Shown: piece after piece, positions 8,829-18,553 of the stretch
Numbering within the stretch: position 1 is the first letter of the stretch
Layout of the letters: each line of letters opens with the position of its first letter
Assembly (NCBI RefSeq): GCF_902728235.1
Contig: NZ_CACVBO010000002.1
Span: forward strand, 496,001 to 560,000
Direction: 5' to 3'
DNA length: 64,000 bases
Origin: Lentimonas sp. CC4
Lineage (GTDB): Bacteria > Verrucomicrobiota > Verrucomicrobiia > Opitutales > Coraliomargaritaceae
Notes under the pieces: generated by a model
What the model was told of the DNA's origin: nothing
Seen by the model: the letters and a program-made list of their open reading frames with translations, nothing else
The model's database searches: none
Program-made: the position numbers and the translations under genes

Positions 8829-10433
8829 ATGCCTTTTAAAAAAAATGTTAGAGCGTGGAGCTGCATATTGGCGCTCTTTTGCGCAGTAATTACAGTCATC
8901 CATGCCAAGCCGAACATCATTGTCATTCTGACTGACGATATGGGCTACTCGGATCTCGGGTGCTACGGCAGCGAGATCGAGACACCGAACTTGGATCAGT
9001 TGGCAGCAGATGGCATTCGCTTTTCCAGCTTTTACAATACTAGCCGTTGCAGTCCAACACGCTCTAGTCTGATGACTGGTTTGTATTCGCATCAAGCAGG
9101 CATGGGGCTTTTAACTAGAGATGAAGGAGAACAGAATCCTGGATACAGAGGTCGCTTGATGGAGCGTTGTGTCACCATTGCGGAGGTGCTCGCACCAAAA
9201 GGATATCGATCAATTGTCACAGGCAAATGGCACTTGGGCGATAGGAAAGAATGGTGGCCACTGGCCCGTGGATTCGATCGCTTTTATGGTTGCCCGCAAG
9301 GTGGCGGTTTCTTCTTTCGCCCGTCTTCTTGGACTCAAACTCGTTCTATTGTCAGGGGGGATAAGGTCTTATACGATCAGGAGAAAGATCCCCCCGCGGG
9401 TTGGTATGCCACGGATGCGTTTACAGACGAAGGAATCGCTTATGTCAAAGAAGCCGTCGAAGAGGAGAAGCCTTTTTTCTGGTATCTGGCCTACAATGCA
9501 CCGCACTATCCGCTGCAGGCTAAACCCGCAGACATCGCTAAGTATCGCGGTCGATATTTGAAGGGGTGGGATGTTATTCGGAAGGAGCGCTATGAGCGCC
9601 TCGTCGAGCTGAGCCTGATTGATGGTCACACGAAGCTTTCTCCCCGTGCCCCGAATGTTCCTGCTTGGGACAGCTTAACGGATGTAGAGAAAGACACTCA
9701 GGATCTACGCATGGCGATCTACGCGGCGATGATTGACTGCGTCGACCAAAACATTGGGAAAATTATCGCAGAATTGAAGGCGATGGATGTCTACGACAAC
9801 ACGTTGATATTCTTTCTTCACGATAATGGTGCCCAAGCTTACGATAACCGTGATAAAGGAAGGTCGCACCTCGGCAGCAATAGGACAGATGGCGTCCCGG
9901 GCACGGCCGAGTCAGAAGTCTACTATGGGACTTGCTGGGCGAATGTATCCGATGTGCCATTTCGTAAGCATAAAGGCTTGATCCACGAAGGTGGTATTTC
10001 CAGCCCTTTGATCGCGCATTGGCCTAAGGGGATCGATGCTTCAATGAAGGGACAGATTGCCAGAGAGCCGAGTCACCTGATCGATATCATGGCGAGTGTT
10101 GTCGAAATTTCGGGCGCGACTTATCCAGAGACATACAAGGCGCATTCGATTATCCCCTTAGAAGGAGAGAGCTTAGTGCCTGTTTTTCAGGGGCAGCCCC
10201 TTGAACGTGACGAGCCGATCTTCTTCGAGCACATTGGCAACCGTGGAGTGCGTCAGGGCGAGTGGAAGTTGGTCGCAATGCGGGGCAAAAAATGGGAACT
10301 CTATAATATGGAAACGGATCGCACCGAACTGAATAATTTAGCTACAGAGATGCCGGAGAAAGTTGGAGCTATGTCCACACTTTATCGCGCATGGGCGGAG
10401 CGTGCCTTTGTGGAGAAGTCACGAAAGAGGTAG
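8829..10433 (+). CDS. Secreted formylglycine-dependent sulfatase (family S1, arylsulfatase A-like)
   Basis: About 534 residues from the ATG at 8829, chosen because MPFKKNVRAW...VIHA is a good signal peptide; an in-frame ATG at 8793 adds 12 polar residues. Motifs: ILTDDMGYSDLG metal site, C-S-P-T-R signature with Cys near residue 74, TGKWHLGD, and FLHDNG. The long insert around CPQGGGFFFRP and the HQAGMG segment after the signature resemble the larger arylsulfatase subfamily often written S1_4, but I do not claim this firmly. It lies between the 950-residue duplicated protein and the GH95 gene, so it probably desulfates the same fucose-containing substrate. Confidence 0.93.
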   Translation: MPFKKNVRAWSCILALFCAVITVIHAKPNIIVILTDDMGYSDLGCYGSEIETPNLDQLAADGIRFSSFYNTSRCSPTRSSLMTGLYSHQAGMGLLTRDEGEQNPGYRGRLMERCVTIAEVLAPKGYRSIVTGKWHLGDRKEWWPLARGFDRFYGCPQGGGFFFRPSSWTQTRSIVRGDKVLYDQEKDPPAGWYATDAFTDEGIAYVKEAVEEEKPFFWYLAYNAPHYPLQAKPADIAKYRGRYLKGWDVIRKERYERLVELSLIDGHTKLSPRAPNVPAWDSLTDVEKDTQDLRMAIYAAMIDCVDQNIGKIIAELKAMDVYDNTLIFFLHDNGAQAYDNRDKGRSHLGSNRTDGVPGTAESEVYYGTCWANVSDVPFRKHKGLIHEGGISSPLIAHWPKGIDASMKGQIAREPSHLIDIMASVVEISGATYPETYKAHSIIPLEGESLVPVFQGQPLERDEPIFFEHIGNRGVRQGEWKLVAMRGKKWELYNMETDRTELNNLATEMPEKVGAMSTLYRAWAERAFVEKSRKR

Positions 10434-10568
10434 TATGGTATTTTATCCAAGGCCAATCAGGAACTCAGTCACCACGAAACCATGACCTCAGTAACTATTT
10501 GATCGAAGTTAACTTATGAAATATTCTACATTAATGATTCAATCTCTGAGTAGAGCACTTAAAAGCGT

Positions 10569-12959
10569 ATGCGAATAGCTGCTATATCATTCTTAGCTTC
10601 ACTAGGTATCTTGGCTTCGCTTGAGGTGATCGCGAAACCTAGCGAGAGCTTCAATTATACTGAAAATGCCAAGATTCAGCCCTTGGATGAAGCTCCAGCT
10701 GAGTCGCTTTCGCTTTGGTATAACGCGCCTTCAAAGAATTGGGAAGAGGCGTTACCCTTGGGGAATGGCCGTCTCGGAGCCATGGTCTTTGGTGGGGCCT
10801 CGGAAGAGCGCATTTTCCTCAATGAGGATACGATCTGGGCGGGGCCACCGATACCGGAAATGAAAGAGAGTGCGGCTGAGACGATAAAAGAGGTTCGCCA
10901 ATTACTCTTTGCAGGGAAATACGCTGAGGCTCAGGCGTTGCAACAAAAGATTCTACCTGAACGTGTCTTCCCCCGCAGCTATCAACCGATGGGAACATTG
11001 GTGTTGGATTTTGGCACCATCCAAGAGGCCACACAGTATCGTCGTAGCCTGAATCTGGATACAGCTGTTGCGACAACACGCTACTTGATGGACGGAGTCA
11101 CCTATACCCGAGAGGTGTTTTCCAGTGCTCCTGACGATGTGATCGTGGTTCATCTTCAAGCCGACAAGCCGGGTGCGATTACTTTCAGTGCGAGTGTCGA
11201 CCGCCCTGGGGATTTCACAGTCGAAGGCATCGGTAATGATTGCCTGTTGGCGACAGGGCAGGCATCGCATGGCGACAAGCATTTGGGCGTGAAGTTTGCC
11301 AGTATTCTTCAGGTGAATACAGAAGGAGGGAAAAGCTCCGTTAAAGATGGGAAGCTTTCGGTAAAAGGTGCGGATGCGGCGACCATCCATATTGCGGCTT
11401 CTACCGACTATAACAGGAATGATGTTGGGACCCCCCTAACACATGACCGTGTCGCCACTTGTAAGTCGATGATTACGCGTGCGCTACAAAAAACCTACAA
11501 GCAATTAAAGGCAGGCAACAGCGAAGCGCACCAAGCGCTCTTCCGCAGGGTGAGTCTAAAACTCGGAGAGCCTTCTAATCGGACTACCTTAGCGCGGCTG
11601 CAGGGCTACAGAAAGGGGGAGGTCGATCCTGATCTGGAGGCACTCTATTTTCAGTATGGTCGTTATCTCTTAATCGCATCGTCACGCCCTGGCACCATGC
11701 CGGCAAACTTGCAGGGTATTTGGAGCAAGCAAATGGAGGCTCCTTGGAATGCCGATTATCACATCAACATCAATATGCAGATGAATTATTGGCCAGCCGA
11801 AGTGACAAATCTCTCTGAGCTTCACCTTCCATTTATGGATTACATTGAACGCCTCGTTCCGTCCGGACAAAAGACGGCGCGCGAATTTTACGGCAATCGT
11901 GGTTTTGTCGCGGGCGTCGCTTCCGATGCTTGGCATCATACGCTGCCCTATGGGAAAGCACAATATGGTCAATGGGTCATGGGCGGTGCATGGTGCACGC
12001 AGCATTTCATGGAGCATTACCGCTTTACCGGAGATCAGGCCTTCCTCAAGGAACGGGCTTACCCGATCCTGAAGGAGGCGGCATTGTTCTTTTTTGACTG
12101 GCTGGTTGAAGATCCAAAAACGGGCAAGCTGGTTTCGGGGCCCAGCACCTCTCCCGAGAATGCCTTCTTCATCCCCGGGACCAGAAAGCCGAGTAATTTG
12201 ACGATGGGCCCGGCCATGGATCAGCAAATCATTTGGGATGTCTTCACTAATATCCTAGAATCTGCTGAGGTCCTTGGAATCGATGATGCCTTCACTCAAG
12301 AAGTGGAAATGAAGTTAAATCAGCTAGCTTTGCCGCAAATTGGCTCCGATGGTCGTTTGATGGAATGGACGGAAGAATTCAGAGAGCGGCAGCCGGGGCA
12401 CCGTCATATTTCCCACCTGTTCGGCCTCCATCCAGGGCGCCAATATAATGAGAAGGACACACCCGAAATTATGGCGGCAGCTCGTAAGAGCATTGATGCA
12501 CGTCTGGCGAAAGGCGGCGGTCATACCGGCTGGAGTCGGGCATGGATCATTAACTTCTGGGCCCGCTTTAAGGATGCAGATAAGGCGCACGAAAATATCG
12601 CCATGCTGCTTAAAAAATCGACCCATAATAACCTCTTCGATACGCATCCACCGTTTCAAATTGATGGTAATTTCGGCGGCACTGCCGGCATGGCAGAGAT
12701 GTTGATCCAGTCACACACCGACACGATCAATCTACTGCCTGCATTACCGGAAGCTTGGGCCAATGGTTCGGTCACAGGGCTCTGCGCCCGAGGAGGGTTT
12801 GAAGTAGATATGACGTGGGAGAAGGGTGTGCTGACGGCGGCTAAACTGCGCTCAAAGCTCGGAAATACTGGTGTCATCCGCTATGGTGATCATTCCGTAA
12901 CACTGGAAACTAAGCCGGAAGGGAGCTATGAGTTGCTGGGACTTTTCGGGAAGAATTGA
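10569..12959 (+). CDS. Secreted GH95 alpha-L-fucosidase/galactosidase
   Basis: A 796-residue inverting exo-hydrolase of the GH95 type, releasing terminal alpha-L-fucose (or, in some members, L-galactose). It has a signal peptide ([22 protein letters not shown]). The opening motif [19 protein letters not shown] followed by [11 protein letters not shown] is diagnostic. The catalytic region has [18 protein letters not shown] (paired Asn residues), STSPENAF (acid Glu), HTGWSRAW and [11 protein letters not shown] (Asp), all present. Length matches the family, and no active-site loss is evident. It is preceded by a sulfatase and followed by two GH43 genes, so removal of sulfate, then fucose, from a branched glycan is the likely sequence of events. 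Confidence 0.95.
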   Translation: MRIAAISFLASLGILASLEVIAKPSESFNYTENAKIQPLDEAPAESLSLWYNAPSKNWEEALPLGNGRLGAMVFGGASEERIFLNEDTIWAGPPIPEMKESAAETIKEVRQLLFAGKYAEAQALQQKILPERVFPRSYQPMGTLVLDFGTIQEATQYRRSLNLDTAVATTRYLMDGVTYTREVFSSAPDDVIVVHLQADKPGAITFSASVDRPGDFTVEGIGNDCLLATGQASHGDKHLGVKFASILQVNTEGGKSSVKDGKLSVKGADAATIHIAASTDYNRNDVGTPLTHDRVATCKSMITRALQKTYKQLKAGNSEAHQALFRRVSLKLGEPSNRTTLARLQGYRKGEVDPDLEALYFQYGRYLLIASSRPGTMPANLQGIWSKQMEAPWNADYHININMQMNYWPAEVTNLSELHLPFMDYIERLVPSGQKTAREFYGNRGFVAGVASDAWHHTLPYGKAQYGQWVMGGAWCTQHFMEHYRFTGDQAFLKERAYPILKEAALFFFDWLVEDPKTGKLVSGPSTSPENAFFIPGTRKPSNLTMGPAMDQQIIWDVFTNILESAEVLGIDDAFTQEVEMKLNQLALPQIGSDGRLMEWTEEFRERQPGHRHISHLFGLHPGRQYNEKDTPEIMAAARKSIDARLAKGGGHTGWSRAWIINFWARFKDADKAHENIAMLLKKSTHNNLFDTHPPFQIDGNFGGTAGMAEMLIQSHTDTINLLPALPEAWANGSVTGLCARGGFEVDMTWEKGVLTAAKLRSKLGNTGVIRYGDHSVTLETKPEGSYELLGLFGKN

Positions 12960-13034
12960 TATGGCAGGTAAGGTCTAAGTGAAATACAATATAGGCGCAT
13001 TCCAGCAAGATTTAGAAAGTAAACGTAGTATAAT

Positions 13035-14240
13035 ATGAAAAATCTGAAAAAAAATATATTAATCCAGCCAAATAGAATAAGAGTAGGTGTTGTCGCCTTA
13101 TTAATTGCTGCTTGTGCTTATTCAATCTCCTCAGCTCATGCAGATTCGCCAAAGGAAAACACTACTTCCAGTGCACCCTGTGCAAACGCAAAATTTGTCC
13201 CACATGAGCTGTGGAGCGATACCGACGGCAATCACATCAACGCGCATGGCGGTGGCATTTTGTTTCATGAGGGCACCTACTACTGGTTTGGTGAATATAA
13301 GATTCCGGGTAAGATTGAGATCAACCGCGCGGGCTTTGACGTCACTAAAGCACCGAGTGGTGGTGTGAGTTGTTATAGCAGCACCGATCTAATGAATTGG
13401 AAGAATGAAGGAGTCGTCATGCCGGTCGATTACGAGGATCCGGATTCAGACATCGCCTATGGCTGTGTGCTCGAACGGCCTAAGGTGATTTATAACGAAC
13501 TCACCGATAAATTTGTGATGTGGTTCCACCTCGAATTAAAAGGGCAGCGCTACAGTTCTGCACGCACCGCGGTGGCGGTGGGAGACTCACCGACTGGCCC
13601 GTTTACTTTTATTCGTTCATTGCGCCCCCACGCGGGCATTTGGCCCTCTAATAAAGACGATTTCGAGAAAAATCCACGGGCAGATAGAGCGCTTAAGCGT
13701 GACTTTGCAAACGGCCAAATGGCGCGCGACATGACGCTCTATGTGGATGACGATGGTAAGGCCTATCATATCGCTTCGTCTGAGGAAAATATGACTTTGC
13801 ACATCTCCGAGCTCAGTCCGGATTTTCTTTCGTTCACAGATCGCTATGTGCGCGCGCTCCCCGGTCGTAGTAATGAAGCGCCTGCTATCTGTAAGCACGA
13901 TGGTCGCTACTGGCTACTAGCGTCAGGTCTCACCGGTTGGGATCCCAATGCGGCGCGCTCAGCGGTGGCTGACACGATCCTCGGTCCATGGGAGCCGCTC
14001 CGTAACCCTACCGTCGGCGTGAATCCAAACAACAATCTCGGCCCCGAGAAAACCTTTGGCGCTCAGAGCACGTTTATCGTGCCTGTCCAAGGCAAGCCTG
14101 GTGCCTTCATTGCCATGTTTGATATCTGGCGCCCGAAAAACCCGATTGATGGGCGATATATCTGGCTGCCGATTGAATTCGAGGGCGACAGCTACAAGAT
14201 CGAATGGATGGACGAATGGGACCTCTCCTTTTTTGATTAG
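13035..14240 (+). CDS. Secreted GH43 glycosidase A (exo-beta-1,3-galactanase-like)
   Basis: A 401-residue five-bladed-propeller GH43 protein with a signal peptide ending near SSAHA. The INAHGGGILFHEGTYYWFGE opening is typical of the GH43 group (subfamily 24-like) containing exo-beta-1,3-galactanases, which lack the usual N-terminal catalytic Asp. Candidate catalytic residues are present: Glu in VLERPKVIYNE, Glu in NEAPAICKHDG, and the Gln in FGAQSTFIV that takes the place of a base in that group (from memory of the family). The conserved tail ...EGDSYKIEWMDEWDLSFFD is shared with the next gene and with two relics downstream. The subfamily and substrate are inferred. Confidence 0.85.
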   Translation: MKNLKKNILIQPNRIRVGVVALLIAACAYSISSAHADSPKENTTSSAPCANAKFVPHELWSDTDGNHINAHGGGILFHEGTYYWFGEYKIPGKIEINRAGFDVTKAPSGGVSCYSSTDLMNWKNEGVVMPVDYEDPDSDIAYGCVLERPKVIYNELTDKFVMWFHLELKGQRYSSARTAVAVGDSPTGPFTFIRSLRPHAGIWPSNKDDFEKNPRADRALKRDFANGQMARDMTLYVDDDGKAYHIASSEENMTLHISELSPDFLSFTDRYVRALPGRSNEAPAICKHDGRYWLLASGLTGWDPNAARSAVADTILGPWEPLRNPTVGVNPNNNLGPEKTFGAQSTFIVPVQGKPGAFIAMFDIWRPKNPIDGRYIWLPIEFEGDSYKIEWMDEWDLSFFD

Positions 14241-14341
14241 TGCCACGACTGCTCCAACAAGGAGGAACTGAAGTGACAAATTTCAAGTAAGATCAGGCAT
14301 AACATCTTTATAATCTCCACTATGACTTTAACCTAAACTAA

Positions 14342-15403
14342 ATGAGAAATATTCAGAATACTTACTCTAGTCGTTTGTGGGTTTATCTACGGCATCTTCT
14401 TTTGATTAGTGTAATCGGTTTCGCTGCGACAGCCGCAGCTAAAGAACAGGAAACAATTAAACCCGGACAGGAGTGGTCGGATGCAGCCGGCAATCGAATC
14501 AACGCCCACGGCGGCTGCGTAATCTTCTACCAAGGTCTCTACTATTGGTATGGCGAGCACAAGATAAAGGGGCTTTCCGAGCGCCAACATGCGGATGGTG
14601 GGGTTCACTGTTATGCATCAACAGATCTCGTGGATTGGCACGATATGGGTATGATGATTCGTCTCGATCGTCCTGAGACTGAAGACCTCACGCATGAGTG
14701 CAACTCCGACCGCCCAAAGGTGATTTACAATGAGACGACCCGCGAGTTCGTGATGTTTTTCAAGCTCTACTTACGTGGCATGGGTTCTCGGGGCGGCTTT
14801 GTCGGTGTCGCCACTTCGCCTAGCCCAACCGGGCCATTCATTTATAGTCACAAGTTCCTCGGAGGTGACTCACCTCAAGGCACCGGTGACTTCGCTATGT
14901 TTAAAGATGAGGATGACAGCCTCTACCACCTCACTGTCCGCAAACCAGACAAGGCCTTCGTGATCTCTAAGATGCGCGAGGATTATTTGCTTCCTGAAAG
15001 TGATTACTTCGTTGTTGAAGGCGTGACCAAACACACCGAAGCCCCAGCTCTCTTCAAACACGATGGCGAATATATTATGTTGGCATCCGGCTCCACTGGG
15101 TGGAACCCGAACGCAGCGCGAGCGTTTTCAGCCAAGTCGCTTCAGGGACCCTGGACTGCACACGGAAATCCTGTTTCAGGCATCAACCCAAACAACGGGC
15201 TTGGTGCTAACTTAACCTTCGGTGGGCAATCAAATTTCATTCTCAAAGTGGAAGGCAGGCAAGATGCCTATATCGCGATGTTCGATATCAACAAGCCTGA
15301 CCACCCCTACGATAGTGGCTACATCTGGTTGCCGATTCAATTCGAGGGAGACAGCTACAAGATCGAGTGGATGGATGAATGGGATCTCTCCTTTTTTGAT
15401 TAG
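14342..15403 (+). CDS. Secreted GH43 glycosidase B, paralogue of the preceding gene with an active-site change
   Basis: A 353-residue paralogue of the GH43 gene ending at 14240. The signal peptide ends near FAATAAA. Shared blocks are INAHGGCVIFYQGLYYWYGE, RPKVIYNETTREFVMFF, TEAPALFKHDGEY, GSTGWNPNAA, FGGQSNF and the nearly identical tail IEWMDEWDLSFFD. The conserved Glu before RPKVIYN is Asp here (CNSDRPKVIYN against CVLERPKVIYN), at a position believed essential in the group. An insert present in copy A (around SLRPHAGIWPSNKDDF) is missing. This may be a specificity variant or a weakly active copy. The spacing of ~100 bp suggests an old tandem duplication. Confidence 0.85.
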   Translation: MRNIQNTYSSRLWVYLRHLLLISVIGFAATAAAKEQETIKPGQEWSDAAGNRINAHGGCVIFYQGLYYWYGEHKIKGLSERQHADGGVHCYASTDLVDWHDMGMMIRLDRPETEDLTHECNSDRPKVIYNETTREFVMFFKLYLRGMGSRGGFVGVATSPSPTGPFIYSHKFLGGDSPQGTGDFAMFKDEDDSLYHLTVRKPDKAFVISKMREDYLLPESDYFVVEGVTKHTEAPALFKHDGEYIMLASGSTGWNPNAARAFSAKSLQGPWTAHGNPVSGINPNNGLGANLTFGGQSNFILKVEGRQDAYIAMFDINKPDHPYDSGYIWLPIQFEGDSYKIEWMDEWDLSFFD

Positions 15404-15448
15404 GTTGTGAGCTAAAAATACCTCAAACTAATCACAGTTTTTAAACAT

Positions 15449-16618
15449 ATGCTTACGAGATTAGGACTGAGCTTGTTTTTCATCTACGTGGCGACTTTTT
15501 GCCACGCGGACCCTCTGACCATGATCGCGGACAATGTTCTTGAAGACACACTGCTTGAATTGCCCGAAGGAGATCACGTGCCTGAACCCTCACGCTATAA
15601 TGCGTGGATGTATCAGAATGCGATCATCATGGATGGGATGCGAGCACTTGGCGATGTGCTCGATAACGAACATTACAAAGCTTATAAAGACCAGAGCATC
15701 GATGTATTCGCGCAGCTCCAATCCATGAAGTTGGGAAATAGAAAGAGTGTGTTTTCAAAGATGAATCGACACTATAAAAATCCCAAGGAAATGTGGCATT
15801 GTGGGATGATCGCAGCGCTAGCTGAGCGACATCAAACAAACCCCACTCAGGAGTTCGAGCGAGGCATGAAAACCTTCGATACCTTCCTAGAAAAGGCCCC
15901 AAAATTTGACAATGGAGCACTGGTAAGAGATAAGCGGCGTAGTCAGTTAGGCTTAGGTCTCCAAATCGATGACCTCTACATGATCACCCCTTACTGGTGC
16001 CGAAAGGCAGCACTCCTGAATGACCCAACTTGGATCGACCGCGCGATTGATGAGGCGCTTATCTACTTCGATTATCTCTGGGATGAGGAGAGCCAGTTGA
16101 TGTATTGCCTGTGGCTTGAGGACACTCAGAAGCCTTATGGGCACTTTTGGGGGCGGGGTAGCGGCTGGTATATTATGGCTGTAGTCGATATGCTTCCTTT
16201 TATCCCCGAGGATCATCCCCAGCGGGCAGAATTACTCAAAGACTACCGTAGCTTTATCGAAGGCATTATAGCCCATCAGGATAAGGACGGCCTGTGGCAT
16301 CAAGTGATTGATCGTCCTGACAGTTACTCAGAAGCGTCGTGCTCTGGAATGTTTACCTACTGTATACTCAAAGGTGTCAACGAAGGTTGGCTGGATCCGT
16401 CGTTTCTGGAAGCGGGTAAAAAGGGATGGAAGGGGCTCCAGACCAAGGTCAACGACCAGTATGAAATCATCGATGTCTGTATGGCAACCGACATGAGTGA
16501 TGACCTTAATTACTACTTGAAGCGTCCAAGAATAATCCATGACCAACACGGGATCGGCCCCTTTTTACTTGCGGGTGCAGAGTATCTCAAGGCAGCCGGC
16601 CAAGCTCCCTCCCAATAA
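15449..16618 (+). CDS. Secreted GH105/GH88-type unsaturated uronyl hydrolase
   Basis: A 389-residue alpha/alpha barrel enzyme with a signal peptide (MLTRLGLSLFFIYVATFCHA). It is expected to remove the 4,5-unsaturated uronic acid left at the non-reducing end by a polysaccharide lyase. Family signatures: NAWMYQNAIIMDGM near the N-terminus, LQIDDLYMITPY (catalytic Asp region), PYGHFWGRGSGWYIMAVVDM, and LWHQVIDRPDSYSEASCSGMF. No lyase gene is visible in this window, so the lyase is either elsewhere or the substrate arrives from outside. It lies 46 bp after GH43 B. A broken GH43 3' end follows it at 16636. Confidence 0.88.
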   Translation: MLTRLGLSLFFIYVATFCHADPLTMIADNVLEDTLLELPEGDHVPEPSRYNAWMYQNAIIMDGMRALGDVLDNEHYKAYKDQSIDVFAQLQSMKLGNRKSVFSKMNRHYKNPKEMWHCGMIAALAERHQTNPTQEFERGMKTFDTFLEKAPKFDNGALVRDKRRSQLGLGLQIDDLYMITPYWCRKAALLNDPTWIDRAIDEALIYFDYLWDEESQLMYCLWLEDTQKPYGHFWGRGSGWYIMAVVDMLPFIPEDHPQRAELLKDYRSFIEGIIAHQDKDGLWHQVIDRPDSYSEASCSGMFTYCILKGVNEGWLDPSFLEAGKKGWKGLQTKVNDQYEIIDVCMATDMSDDLNYYLKRPRIIHDQHGIGPFLLAGAEYLKAAGQAPSQ

Positions 16619-16635
16619 TATTTCTCATCTAGCAG

Positions 16636-16707
16636 CCGATTCAACTCGAAGAAAATAGCTACACGACCGAGTGGGTGGATGAGTGGGCTTGGTCAGTTTT
16701 TGACTAG
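16636..16707 (+). pseudogene. Relic 1: 3' end of a third GH43 gene
   Basis: Eighteen bases after the GH105 stop, the + strand reads P-I-Q-L-E-E-N-S-Y-T-T-E-W-V-D-E-W-A-W-S-V-F-D-stop. It matches the tail of both intact GH43 genes (PIEFEGDSYKIEWMDEWDLSFFD and PIQFEGDSYKIEWMDEWDLSFFD). No upstream GH43 coding sequence is attached. The ~30 bases after the stop also match those after relic 2 at 20191. The segment is too short to be a gene; it is a gene-end scar. Confidence 0.85.
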
Positions 16708-16779
16708 TCCTTTTGTCAGTTATTCTTAGTTGTAAGGTAAGACTACTCTGGCAGTAAAAACAGCGCACCAACTATCTTT

Positions 16780-18294
16780 ATGAAATGCCTCTGGATCTTT
16801 CTTATTTTTGTTAACATCCCCTTTGCTGCCGAGCAACGACCTAACATCGTCCTAATTTATGCGGATGACCTTGGCATTGGACTGTTGGGTGCCTATGGAC
16901 AGCAGCTGATTGAAACACCAAACATCGATCGCTTGGCGGACGAAGGGATGCAGTTTAATAACTATTATGGTGGCTTACTGTGTGCGCCTGCACGCTGGGC
17001 GCTTCTGACAGGTCTGCACGATGGGCGGCTAGGTGGATGGGGGCAGAATGGTGCTGGATTGTTAATTGAAATGGATGAGCAACAGGTGCCTGAAAGCGAG
17101 TATATGCGGCGCTTTGCTGCCTATGTCGAAAAAAGTGCCACGCCGATTCCAGAGAATGAAGTCTTCCTCGCTCAGGTCGCGCAAAAGGCGGGTTACGCAA
17201 CCGCTCAGTTCGGCAAGTTGGATGTCGGGTTTCTCACGAATCATGAACGAGTCAAGCGATTCGGTTGGGATTATTATGAAGGGATGTTTAGCCACACCCG
17301 CTGCCATGGTTTCTATCCACCTTACATTTGGCGCAATGGAAAGAAAGTGCCTTTAGCTGGGAATACGCGGCCTGATTGTGGAAAAATGTCGGAGAAAGGA
17401 AATGAGCCGGTGGGCGCTGGAGGAGACACCTATTCTCAAAACGTATTCATCGATGGGGTGTTGAACTTTATCCGTGAGAATAAGGACCGCCCATTCTTTC
17501 TCTATCACCCGACGCAGTTGCCTCATGGCCCCGTTGCGATCCCTGAGCTACACCCTGATTTCGCAGACCATCCGACGCTTTCACCGGCGGAGAAGAAGTA
17601 TGCTTCGATGGTCAAGATGCTCGACGACCATGTGGGCTTAATCATGGATGCGCTGAAAGCGCAGGGGATCGATGATCATACGGTCGTTTTCTTTACCTCC
17701 GATAACGGGCATGAGCTGTATTATGGTCCTAAAGGCCATAAATTTAAAAAGTTGGCAAATGGGCAAAATGCGAATCTGACAGACAGCAAGTGGCGCACCT
17801 CGAATGGCGGCGATGTGTTTGACGGTGGAGGTGGTCGTGCAGGAGCTAAGCGATCTCCGTATCAAGGAGGCATCCAATGCCCAATGATCGTTCGCTGGCC
17901 AGGGCAAATTGCGCCGGGTCTTAAAACCGATTTATTGAGCACACACTATGATTTTATGGCGACGATGGCTGACCTAGTTGGAGGCGATCTGCCCCATGGG
18001 AAAGATAGTATCTCCTATTTGCCAACGCTCTTGTCGTATCCGCAGAAGGAATTGCACGACACTATCATTGTGAACAATCGTTTCAGGAACATGGGGCGCA
18101 CAGCACTTGTGACACAAAGCGGTTGGAAGCTAGTGGAAGTGGAACGTGAGAAGAACCACTTCCAGCTTTACAACCTGAAAACTGATAATGAGGAGCGTCA
18201 TGATCTTGCAGAGGATTATCCCGAACGGGTTGAACAGCTTAAGCAGGTGCTCCTAACCGAACTGGAGTCAGAGCGGCCCGATTTAGCTCAGTAG
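16780..18294 (+). CDS. Secreted formylglycine-dependent sulfatase (family S1)
   Basis: 504 residues with a short signal peptide (MKCLWIFLIFVNIPFAAE). Motifs: IYADDLGIGLLG metal site, signature C-A-P-A-R with Cys near residue 68, FGKLDVGF in place of the usual GKWHLG (so the Trp-His pair is changed), and FFTSDNGHE. The altered GKW(H) motif separates it from its neighbours and suggests a different S1 subfamily. It is the first gene of a two-sulfatase block flanked by direct copies of a GH43 tail. Confidence 0.92.
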   Translation: MKCLWIFLIFVNIPFAAEQRPNIVLIYADDLGIGLLGAYGQQLIETPNIDRLADEGMQFNNYYGGLLCAPARWALLTGLHDGRLGGWGQNGAGLLIEMDEQQVPESEYMRRFAAYVEKSATPIPENEVFLAQVAQKAGYATAQFGKLDVGFLTNHERVKRFGWDYYEGMFSHTRCHGFYPPYIWRNGKKVPLAGNTRPDCGKMSEKGNEPVGAGGDTYSQNVFIDGVLNFIRENKDRPFFLYHPTQLPHGPVAIPELHPDFADHPTLSPAEKKYASMVKMLDDHVGLIMDALKAQGIDDHTVVFFTSDNGHELYYGPKGHKFKKLANGQNANLTDSKWRTSNGGDVFDGGGGRAGAKRSPYQGGIQCPMIVRWPGQIAPGLKTDLLSTHYDFMATMADLVGGDLPHGKDSISYLPTLLSYPQKELHDTIIVNNRFRNMGRTALVTQSGWKLVEVEREKNHFQLYNLKTDNEERHDLAEDYPERVEQLKQVLLTELESERPDLAQ

Positions 18295-18553
18295 GTCGGG
18301 TTGATTTAGGTGCGGCGGATTCGTTTTCACGCTTAGAATATACACAAAATCGCTGAATATTTGCAATCATAAGTAGAATCGGATCTGTTAGTCTATTAAG
18401 TCAATGAGACTTATTTTTATGAGTAAATAGTTGGTCTACGCTTGCCTTGCAAAGCTGTGACTCATTCGAAAGTGGTGGATCACGGACGATTCGTCAGCAC
18501 GCAATTTTCAACGATCTTTAGAGCACATGATAAATGATTAAAGCAGAATAAAC

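Noticed and set aside
11682-12227. 181-codon minus-strand open frame
   Set aside because: Antisense to the conserved catalytic core of GH95.
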